Positions 7,930 to 14,174 of a DNA stretch of 48,759 nt are shown piece by piece. The DNA is from an uncultured Clostridia bacterium. GTDB lineage: Bacteria; Bacillota; Clostridia; Christensenellales; Borkfalkiaceae. The stretch spans positions 1 to 48,759 of the forward strand of contig CALVWQ010000014.1 in NCBI GenBank assembly GCA_944367535.1. The letters run 5' to 3'. The position numbers and the translations under genes are program-made. A model generated the notes under the pieces. The model was not told where the DNA came from and did no database searches. It worked only from the letters and a program-made list of their open reading frames with translations. Position 1 is the first letter of the stretch; the number at the start of each line of letters is the position of its first letter.

Positions 7930-8577
7930 TTAATCCTCCTTTTTGCTTTTCAGGTATTTATGCGCTCTGTTGGCTTTCGCCTCCTGCCTTACCCTTCCGA
8001 TAACAAAATCGTCGTTACGTACGTCTTCGGTAACCGTAGTACCAGCGCAAATATACGAATTATCCCCGATTCGGACGGGAGCTATTATATTGCAGTTGCT
8101 TCCGATAAAACAGTTGTCACCCACAATCGTTCTGTTTTTAGCCTTTCCGTTATAATTGACGAATATAACTCCGCAGCCTATATTACAATCGGCGCCGAGT
8201 TCGGCGTCCCCCACATATGCCAGGTGACTGACTTTACAGCCTTCGCCGACGACGGCGTTTTTGATTTCAACAAAATTCCCGATTTTAACGTTTCTTTTAA
8301 TATCTGCCGACGGTCTTAATCGAGCAAACGGCCCGACCGAGCAATGCTCTCCTACACGGGCACTTTCCGCGTGCGTGCTCGTAATAGTAGTACCCGCACC
8401 TATAACGCAATCCTTAATATAGCAGCCCGGCATTATAACCACGTCGTCCGCTATCACCGTATTTCCCTCTAATCGGTTGTTTTCATAAATCGTAACATTA
8501 TTGCCTATTTGAACACTTTTGTCTATATACACGCTCTTTTTCCCGTACACTCGAAGATTTTTTCCTCGCAAAGCCAT
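7930..8577 (-). CDS. Stand-alone GlmU-type glucosamine-1-phosphate acetyltransferase domain
   Basis: 215-aa left-handed beta-helix protein built from hexapeptide repeats. It aligns with the C-terminal half of GlmU: VGPFARLRP (81-89), NFVEIKNA, the SHLAYVGD segment with the catalytic His118, NYNGK, and the closing RV.Q motif. It should acetylate GlcN-1-P with acetyl-CoA. The entire N-terminal uridyltransferase domain is missing. There is no sign of an upstream frameshift, because the start ATG 8577 has a perfect AGGAGGG and a promoter sits just before it. An upstream in-frame start at 8604 was rejected for lack of a ribosome site. The partner glmM follows directly. UDP-GlcNAc formation would need a separate pyrophosphorylase elsewhere. 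Confidence 0.88.
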   Translation of the reverse strand: MALRGKNLRVYGKKSVYIDKSVQIGNNVTIYENNRLEGNTVIADDVVIMPGCYIKDCVIGAGTTITSTHAESARVGEHCSVGPFARLRPSADIKRNVKIGNFVEIKNAVVGEGCKVSHLAYVGDAELGADCNIGCGVIFVNYNGKAKNRTIVGDNCFIGSNCNIIAPVRIGDNSYICAGTTVTEDVRNDDFVIGRVRQEAKANRAHKYLKSKKED

Positions 8578-8612
8578 ACTCCCTCCTTTTTCAGCCTTTA
8601 ACACGTTTTTAT

Positions 8613-8641
8613 ATTTTAGGGTAAAAATTTTTGTTTGTCAA
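8613..8641 (-). promoter_or_regulatory. Sigma-A promoter of the GlmU-like/glmM unit
   Basis: On the minus strand TTGACA (8641-8636), a 17-base spacer and TAAAAT (8618-8613) form a near-consensus promoter. The predicted start is near 8606, about 29 bases before the ATG at 8577. A 9-bp inverted repeat (8613-8621 with 8654-8662) spans the promoter. Confidence 0.75.
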
Positions 8642-8662
8642 ATACTTTTTATGCCCTAAAAT
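8613..8662. repeat. Inverted repeat ATTTTAGGG / CCCTAAAAT around the promoter
   Basis: ATTTTAGGG at 8613-8621 is exactly mirrored by CCCTAAAAT at 8654-8662, with 32 bases between. The left arm covers the -10 box and the -35 lies inside the loop region, so it could be an operator of a repressor. It could also be chance in this AT-rich spacer. Confidence 0.45.
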
Positions 8663-8721
8663 CTAAAAATGTGCCCAAAATAAAGGTTTCATACTCAAAT
8701 TTAAACATTTTTATGTAATTC

Positions 8722-8750
8722 ACGTTTTTAAAATTAAAGGGTAAAAACGT
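8722..8750. repeat. Inverted repeat ACGTTTTTA / TAAAAACGT, with further copies nearby
   Basis: ACGTTTTTA (8722-8730) and TAAAAACGT (8742-8750) form a perfect 9-bp inverted repeat with an 11-base spacer. The same 9-mer occurs again at 8603-8611 and, inverted, at 8790-8798, giving four copies within 200 bases of the divergent intergenic region. Such clustering suggests a regulator-binding site serving both divergent units. Confidence 0.5.
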
Positions 8751-8864
8751 CAAAATTTATCCCGATATATCATTTTATACCAGCCAAAATAAAAACGTGA
8801 ATATAAATATAATCAATTAACTCATGTCATAAAAAATTTTTATAAATATTATAAAAAAAAGATT

Positions 8865-8894
8865 TTGACATCCCGCAAGAGACTATGATAAAAT
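8865..8894 (+). promoter_or_regulatory. Sigma-A promoter of the nucleosidase gene
   Basis: TTGACA (8865-8870) is followed after 18 bases by TAAAAT (8889-8894). The expected transcript start is about 8901. This favours the gene start at 8925 over the upstream ATG at 8895, which would lie before the transcript begins. Confidence 0.6.
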
Positions 8895-8924
8895 ATGATA
8901 AATACCACAATGGAGAAAAAAATA

Positions 8925-9581
8925 ATGATATCTTTTATAGCGGCTATGGACCGCGAAGCCCTGCCGCTCGCGGAAAAAATGAAAAAAAAACAAATTATAA
9001 AGGAAAACAAAAAAACCTTTTACCGCGGTGAAATTTTCGGAAAAGAGGCTGTAATTGCAGTATCGGGCATAGGCAAAGTCAACGCTGCCCTTACCGCACA
9101 GATTATTATAAACAAATATTCGCCCGACTATATGATAAATTTCGGAGCAGTGGGAGGACTCGACGGCTCTATAAGCGCGTTGTCATACTACTGCGTGCAC
9201 GAATCATGCCAATACGACTTCGATCTTTCAGACGTGGACGATGTTGAAAGAGGGTATATTCAGGATTATGATAAAGTTTTTTTCCCGTCGGAAATTAAGG
9301 GAGCCGAATTTTTGCAAAAAGTCCGGCTCGCCACCGCCGACAAATTTACTCACAAAACGCGTGACGTCAAAACGGTTTTAAAAATGGGCTGTAAAATCTG
9401 CGACATGGAAGGTGCTGCAATTTCCCAGGTTTGTTTTTCATCCTCTCTTCCTCTATACATCATCAAGGGAGTAAGCGACGTATATGGAAGCGGAATTCAA
9501 TACGAACAATTCCGAAATAATTTAAATTGCGTAGTCAAAGGTTTTCCTGACATAATAGAAAAAATAATTAAGAACAAATAA
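8925..9581 (+). CDS. mtnN: 5'-methylthioadenosine/S-adenosylhomocysteine nucleosidase
   Basis: Hydrolyses the glycosidic bond of MTA and SAH, recycling by-products of polyamine synthesis and SAM-dependent methylation. The 218-aa product has the family hallmarks: Glu11 in the FIAAMDREA start, the nucleoside-binding VSGIGKVNAA, the DMEGAA motif (Glu162), and GVSD with the general acid Asp185. ATG 8925 was chosen over upstream ATGs (8895, 8910) because GGAG at 8912-8915 is spaced 9 bases before it and homologues begin exactly here. The promoter lies just upstream. The downstream gene begins after 6 bases and is probably co-transcribed. Confidence 0.88.
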   Translation: MISFIAAMDREALPLAEKMKKKQIIKENKKTFYRGEIFGKEAVIAVSGIGKVNAALTAQIIINKYSPDYMINFGAVGGLDGSISALSYYCVHESCQYDFDLSDVDDVERGYIQDYDKVFFPSEIKGAEFLQKVRLATADKFTHKTRDVKTVLKMGCKICDMEGAAISQVCFSSSLPLYIIKGVSDVYGSGIQYEQFRNNLNCVVKGFPDIIEKIIKNK

Positions 9582-9587
9582 TTTAAC

Positions 9588-10274
9588 ATGAACAGAATAA
9601 AAGAATTTTTAATAAAGCAAGCACAACCTGAATATAAAAAATTCAACGAAAAAATTGTTCCCGACACCAAATACGAAATGCTTGGCGTCAGGCTTCCGGT
9701 TATTAAAAAACTTGCGAGAGAGATACGCAAAGATAATGTACTTTGTGAAAGTTTTCTTAAAGAAAAACACTTTTACTATGAAGAATATATGCTTCACGGA
9801 TTGCTTATTTCGGAACAATACATAAACATCAATGATTTACTAATGAATTTAGACACTTTTATGCCTGACATAGACAATTGGGCAATATGCGATTCGGTTG
9901 CGGCAAGCCTGAAAATAGATAAAAATGACAAAAAAAATTTCTTTGAAAAAACAAAGATTTTGACTCGCTCTCCTCTTCCCTACACAGTCAGATTCGGAAT
10001 AGTCTGCATGCTCGATCATTTCATGGAAGAAGAATATTTGGATGAAATTATAAATGTTTTATCAAAAACAGAATACGGTCACTATTACGTCGATATGGCT
10101 GCGGCATGGCTTTTAAGTGTTATGTTAGTTAAATTTTATGATTATACAATAAAATTGTTTATAACCCCTCACTTTATTAAATTTGTCCATAACAAGGCGA
10201 TACAGAAAGCCGTCGAAAGCAGAAGAATTAGCGAGAGTGATAAGCTTTATCTAAAAACCCTTAAAATATTATAA
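9588..10274 (+). CDS. AlkD-like DNA alkylation repair protein
   Basis: 228-aa all-helical protein resembling the AlkD/DNA alkylation repair family (HEAT-like repeats). The N-terminal region with YEMLGVRLPVIKKLAREI and the central DNWAICDSVA segment are typical; the latter carries the conserved Trp-Asp region. AlkD enzymes excise bulky or positively charged 3-methyladenine and 7-methylguanine lesions. The C-terminal helix has the usual ESRRIS/KLYLK pattern. The start ATG 9588 has only a weak ribosome site and lies 6 bases from the preceding stop, so it may depend on coupling. Short AlkD-like proteins in Firmicutes vary in activity, so catalysis is inferred. Confidence 0.8.
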   Translation: MNRIKEFLIKQAQPEYKKFNEKIVPDTKYEMLGVRLPVIKKLAREIRKDNVLCESFLKEKHFYYEEYMLHGLLISEQYININDLLMNLDTFMPDIDNWAICDSVAASLKIDKNDKKNFFEKTKILTRSPLPYTVRFGIVCMLDHFMEEEYLDEIINVLSKTEYGHYYVDMAAAWLLSVMLVKFYDYTIKLFITPHFIKFVHNKAIQKAVESRRISESDKLYLKTLKIL

Positions 10275-10546
10275 GTTTTTATCAATTGATTTTTTATCGT
10301 TTTCAATCGTTTTATTTTTTCATGTTGATTATATTTAGGTTTAGATTTTTATTTGTTTTTATTTTAAGCTTTTGATTTTTTGTTATTATTAGAGTCGATA
10401 GATTTATGAATCTTTATTCGCACCGTCCGAGCGCGGAATCATGTCAAGAAATATAAAATGCGCCACGTGGAGATACTTGGAATATAAGCAGCACGTGTCG
10501 AATCGCAGTTTACTTTAATTATTATCTTTACTCCACTGCAATTTTT
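10275..10546. other. AT-rich intergenic region, no gene seen
   Basis: 272 bases between convergent genes. The first half is T-rich (several TTTTTATC-like tracts) and could hold weak terminators. The segment 10420-10530 has higher GC and repeats of CACGTG-like words, but I could not fold it into a known RNA family. No open frame with a ribosome site is visible. Confidence 0.5.
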
Positions 10547-11215
10547 TTATAATTTTTTTGCCTTGAATGCAAAGACGGATATTCCTCTTTCGGCAAATTT
10601 TTTTTCGTATTCGGTCATAATATTTTCATTCGGATTATATTTTATATATTCTGTCATATCCGTTACCGAAAATCCGTGTCGGCGAAATCCATCGATTGAG
10701 TAAAGGAAAAAATCTTTATCGTCCGTTTTTTGCAACACCTCCCCTCCGTCGCGCAAAAATTCCGTATAGTCGCAAATCAAACTATCCTTTGTCAATCTTC
10801 GGTTTTCATATCGCAATCCCGAATACGGCGGAGAAAAATTCAGAAAAATTTTGTTTAACGAACCAGGTGCAATATACCTTGCGAGATAGTCTGCACCGCA
10901 ATTGAAAAATTTTATGTTACTCAATTTTTCAGCTTTTGCACGTTCGGCAGCCATAACTATTATGTTTTCAAGCAATTCGACCGCCAAAAAGTTTTCATCT
11001 GGAAAACGCTTTGCACATTCTGTAATAAACCCGCCTTTCCCACAACCTATTTCAAGATTTACGGGTCGGAAATTTTGAAACATGTTTGAAAAATCAAAAT
11101 ATTTTTTATCCTTGACAGCTTTACGCACATCTTTTATATCCAAATCGGCCGAAATCAAAATATCGCCCAGAGTTTTAAGTCGTTCTTCAAGATGTCTTTT
11201 TCTTCTTATTCTCAT
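10547..11215 (-). CDS. trmB: TrmB-type tRNA (guanine-N7)-methyltransferase, divergent
   Basis: 222-aa SAM-dependent methyltransferase. The SAM loop EIGCGKGGF is at 55-63. The ENIIVMAAERA helix and the C-terminal YEKKFAERGISVFAFKA match TrmB, which makes m7G46 in tRNA. The family signature around residue 130, normally FSDPWPK..H..RRL, reads NFSPPYSGLRYENRRL here: the Asp, Trp and Lys are replaced while the RRL end remains. That Asp is thought to be important for catalysis, so activity may be altered. ATG 11215 was chosen because the protein aligns from MRIRRKRHLEERL. Longer frames run through the tRNA gene and were rejected. The ribosome site is weak. Confidence 0.82.
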   Translation of the reverse strand: MRIRRKRHLEERLKTLGDILISADLDIKDVRKAVKDKKYFDFSNMFQNFRPVNLEIGCGKGGFITECAKRFPDENFLAVELLENIIVMAAERAKAEKLSNIKFFNCGADYLARYIAPGSLNKIFLNFSPPYSGLRYENRRLTKDSLICDYTEFLRDGGEVLQKTDDKDFFLYSIDGFRRHGFSVTDMTEYIKYNPNENIMTEYEKKFAERGISVFAFKAKKL

Positions 11216-11313
11216 ATCTTTAAATTTTCCGTTTATATTTTTTGAAAGAGTGTGATAAAATGCCTTAAATCTGTTGCAAAAAACAAAAACTTGTGTTAAA
11301 ATATAATGGCGTT

Positions 11314-11389
11314 CGGGGTATGGCGCAGTTGGTAGCGCGCTTGTCTGGGGGGCAAGAGGCCGTGAGTTCAAGTCTCGCTACTCCGACCA
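11314..11389 (+). tRNA. tRNA-Pro (anticodon GGG), CCA encoded
   Basis: A complete cloverleaf can be drawn: 7-bp acceptor stem (11314-11320 with 11379-11385), D-arm GCGC/GCGC, anticodon stem CTTGT/GCAAG with loop CTGGGGG, and T-arm GTGAG/CTCGC with TTCAAGT. The anticodon is 11347-11349 (GGG), reading proline CCC/CCU codons. The discriminator A and CCA are encoded (11386-11389). A TATAAT box at 11302-11307 lies upstream, and a strong terminator follows at once. Confidence 0.95.
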
Positions 11390-11420
11390 AAAGGCTTTGA
11401 TTTTTTCAAAGTCTTTTTTA
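11389..11420 (+). terminator. Rho-independent terminator of tRNA-Pro
   Basis: A 12-bp A/G-rich stem pairs across a short T loop (about 11389-11400 with 11406-11417) and runs into a T tract. It begins at the last base of the tRNA. Confidence 0.85.
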
Positions 11421-12342
11421 TTTTAAAAATTCGCAATTGTACCGATATTTTACCGAAGTACCGACAACTACTTTTAACATTTACTGTTGCTGTAAATAAA
11501 GTACAGTATTGTATTATTATTTTCTATCTTCTCCCCCTTGTATGTTTTGAACGGGCTCAGGTTACATTACTTTTTACCGTCAATCGCGGAGAACTTCAAG
11601 GCTCTTACGGTTTTACTGAATATTTACATTGTAATATATTTTCATTTTGATATCTTCTTTTTATCAATCATCTTCCCTTTTATAATCAACAGTACAGATT
11701 ATATGACACTTTTACTGTCTGCGGCAAAGATATTTAAAGGCTTGCGCTTGTTCGGAGTATAAGTATTTTCTGCTATTTTATTTTCATTCTCATACACGTT
11801 TATTTTTACGGTCTCAGGATATATGATTTTTTTACCTTTAACCGTTACGGCTTTACGATTTCTTGCAGTTTTTCGGAGCATCCGCATTGTTTTCTTTTTT
11901 ATTTTCATCTTTTAACATACTGCATGGCAATATTAAAACTTGATCTGCTCGGTAATGTTATGAACTGTATCGCTAATTACGGTAAGTTCATTTTATCACA
12001 ATAACGGCGTTACATTATAATACTTCAAAACCTTTTATTAAATTGATATTTAGCGAGTATAACAGAACGTGGCGGAACACTCCATCACCATGCGTATTTA
12101 TTGTCTTTTCGCGCCTTCAATAAAAGATTTTGCCCGTTTTAATAATGACGCAATCAAGCCGTATGTCCCGCGCGTACTCACGATTCTTTTCCACACGTTC
12201 TGAATCTATATTTCTAATCAAAATTAAAAAGACATATAAAACTAAAATAATAAAAGTAAATCGCAAAGGTTAATATATTTTAGGTAAATACACCGCCAAT
12301 AAATCAATTATCATATAAATTAAAAAACCGCAGCCGGAAGGT
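11421..12342. other. Long AT-rich region with no convincing gene
   Basis: About 920 bases between the tRNA terminator and the 3' end of the U32-family gene. Two short opposing frames overlap here (11538-11762 plus, 11699-11908 minus), neither with a proper ribosome site. I see no inverted terminal repeats, transposase fragments or RNA fold that I can name. It could be a decayed gene, or a spacer left by an element. Confidence 0.5.
11699..11908 (-). CDS. Possible 69-aa basic hypothetical protein
   Basis: Short frame coding a very basic N-terminal half (MKIKKKTMRMLRKTARNRKA) and a tail of beta-like character. Only an AAAAG string precedes the ATG, so translation is doubtful. No family is recognised. 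It might be a remnant of a decayed gene. It is listed because it is the only frame on the minus strand in this gap with biased composition. Confidence 0.2.
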   Translation of the reverse strand: MKIKKKTMRMLRKTARNRKAVTVKGKKIIYPETVKINVYENENKIAENTYTPNKRKPLNIFAADSKSVI

Positions 12343-12361
12343 CTATATTGTTACCCGGCTA
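12322..12361 (-). terminator. Probable terminator after the U32-family gene
   Basis: On the minus strand AGCCGG, inside the last codons, pairs with CCGGCT after a 17-base loop. GCGG and then six T residues follow. The stem overlaps the 3' end of the coding region, which is uncommon but tolerated. Confidence 0.5.
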
Positions 12362-13584
12362 TTATTATAGAATTTTTTTCTTAAAATATCCCCTCGATTT
12401 AATGAGACTTCGGTAAAAATTTTAAGATGTTGTTGAACAATTTTAGCATCGGTAACGTTATTACCTGCATCATCTGTCATACTTTCTACTTTTATGATTT
12501 TATTGAAAGAAGACGACGGCGACAGCACTTCGAGTTGGTCGCCCACCGCAAAACGATTCCTCATTTCAACGACCGCACATTTCTTTTCATTGTCATAAGA
12601 CAATACTTTTGCAATAAATTTATGAGTGCCCTCGCTCTGGCTATCGTCAAAATTTTCCGTCCTTTCGTATTCATCAAGCAAATATGCTGTGGTAAATTCG
12701 CGATGCGCGGTCTTTTCAAGTTCACTTATATAATCATTATTTTTATATTCCGCGCCCGTTTTATAATATGAATCAAGTGCGCGGCGGTAGGCATTAACAA
12801 CGGTCGCAAGATAATACTCGGATTTCATTCGTCCCTCGATTTTAAATGAACTTACCCCCGCTTCCGCTAGTTCGGATATATAATCGCACAAACACAAATC
12901 TTTACTGTTGAGAATATATGTACCGCGTTCGTCTTGTTCCATGTCCATAAAAGCGCCGTTACTGCCCTTTTCTCTTATTTCATAACTCCAACGGCAAGCC
13001 TGCACGCATTCGCCTCGATTGGAAGACCTTCCCGCCCTGTAATCGGACAAAAGACATCTCCCGCTGTATGAAATACACATTGCGCCGTGTATGAACGTTT
13101 CAAGTTCGATATCTGGTACTTTATCGTGAATCTCTTTTATTTCTTTCAGCGAAAGTTCACGCGCAAGAATAACTCGCTTCACACCCGCATTTTTCCAGAA
13201 GTTTACTGCTGCGTAATTTAAAGCGCTTGCTTGTGTGGATAAAAATACAGGCATGTTTTTTAATTTTTCCCCCGCGACAGTCAAAATACCCGCATCAGAC
13301 ACGATAACGCCGTCCGCTCCTATATTTTCAAGAAATACAACATAATCCGCGGCTTTTTCTATATCGTAGTTTCTCGCAAAAATATTGACCGTTACATAAA
13401 TTTTCTTCCCGAGATTATGAGTATATTTTACCGCTTCTTGCAGTTCTTTCTCATCAAACCCGCAAGCATAAGCGCGCAAATTGAGGTCTTTCCCGCCCAC
13501 ATATACTGCGTCGGCCCCAAAATAAAGGGCTGTTTTTAGTTTTTCCGCGTCGCCCGCAGGCGCCAACAATTCGATTTTTTTCAA
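12343..13584 (-). CDS. Peptidase U32 family protein, TrhP-like tRNA uridine hydroxylase
   Basis: 413-aa TIM-barrel protein of the U32 family. Despite the name, Bacillus and E. coli members (TrhP1/2) hydroxylate U34 of tRNA to ho5U. The conserved FIHGAMC motif (164-170) is present, and four cysteines are spaced as expected for an iron-sulfur site (Cys170, 177, 193, 197). The start is a TTG at 13584 overlapping the stop of the preceding gene by four bases (TTGA), with GGAG upstream. The preceding gene is a TrmR-type methyltransferase, the next enzyme of the mo5U34 pathway. This pairing makes the tRNA role more likely than proteolysis. Confidence 0.85.
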   Translation of the reverse strand: MKKIELLAPAGDAEKLKTALYFGADAVYVGGKDLNLRAYACGFDEKELQEAVKYTHNLGKKIYVTVNIFARNYDIEKAADYVVFLENIGADGVIVSDAGILTVAGEKLKNMPVFLSTQASALNYAAVNFWKNAGVKRVILARELSLKEIKEIHDKVPDIELETFIHGAMCISYSGRCLLSDYRAGRSSNRGECVQACRWSYEIREKGSNGAFMDMEQDERGTYILNSKDLCLCDYISELAEAGVSSFKIEGRMKSEYYLATVVNAYRRALDSYYKTGAEYKNNDYISELEKTAHREFTTAYLLDEYERTENFDDSQSEGTHKFIAKVLSYDNEKKCAVVEMRNRFAVGDQLEVLSPSSSFNKIIKVESMTDDAGNNVTDAKIVQQHLKIFTEVSLNRGDILRKKFYNNSRVTI

Positions 13585-14174
13585 TCCAGTTTCTCCGTTA
13601 TGCTTATACCGTCGTCTATATCTATAATTTCCGTCTTTAATTTTCCATCACGTGTTATTGCGTTTAAGAAATTTTCCATTCCGTGTTTTACTGTAGCAAA
13701 CCTGTGCGGAGTTCTGACCTTATTGTTTACATAGCCTCTGAAATACACGTTGTCGGCAAACAATATTCCGCCTTTATTCATCAATCTTAGAATATCGGAA
13801 AGATATCTGTAATAATGCCCCTTCGGTCCGTCAAGAAATATAAAATCATATGTACCCGAAGCAGCGGAAAGTACATCTCCCGCATCCGCACAAAAAATTC
13901 TCGCCCGCTCTGTCAAACCGAAATTATTAAAATTTTTCAGCGCGATTTTCACTTTTTCTTCGTCAATCTCTATTCCCGTCAGTACCGACTTTTCGTTTGC
14001 TTGCAGCATTGCTATTGCAGTCAATCCCTCGTTGGTACCGATTTCCAGTATTTTTGACGGTTTTTTTTCCTTTATCAGTTCCAGAAGTTTAAAAAGCGAC
14101 CGTTCCCGTAAAACCGGCTCGCCACGACTGATTGCGGCGAGCCTTAATTTAAGAAGTCTTTTATCTATATTCAT
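13581..14174 (-). CDS. trmR: O-methyltransferase, TrmR (YrrM)-like
   Basis: 197-aa class I SAM-dependent methyltransferase of the catechol-OMT-like family. The SAM loop LEIGTNEG is at 43-50, an acidic ribose-binding residue sits in LTGIEIDEE, and FIFLDGPKGHYYRY carries the metal-site Asp typical of this family. In B. subtilis yrrM lies next to the U32 genes yrrN and yrrO, and TrmR methylates ho5U34 to mo5U34 in tRNA. Here it overlaps the U32 gene (TTGA) and the RNase J gene (ATGA), so all three are translationally coupled. The symbol is assigned from context plus family, not from an assay. Confidence 0.8.
   Translation of the reverse strand: MNIDKRLLKLRLAAISRGEPVLRERSLFKLLELIKEKKPSKILEIGTNEGLTAIAMLQANEKSVLTGIEIDEEKVKIALKNFNNFGLTERARIFCADAGDVLSAASGTYDFIFLDGPKGHYYRYLSDILRLMNKGGILFADNVYFRGYVNNKVRTPHRFATVKHGMENFLNAITRDGKLKTEIIDIDDGISITEKLD

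Noticed and set aside
8895-8924. Upstream ATG starts for the nucleosidase gene
   Set aside because: Position 8895 precedes the predicted transcript start, and the GGAG site fits only ATG 8925, where homologues begin.
11216-11371. N-terminal extension of the TrmB frame
   Set aside because: Would translate through the antisense of the tRNA-Pro gene; the family alignment starts at 11215.
11538-11762. 74-codon plus-strand frame in the gene-poor region
   Set aside because: No ribosome site, no recognisable similarity, and it overlaps an opposing frame of equal weakness.
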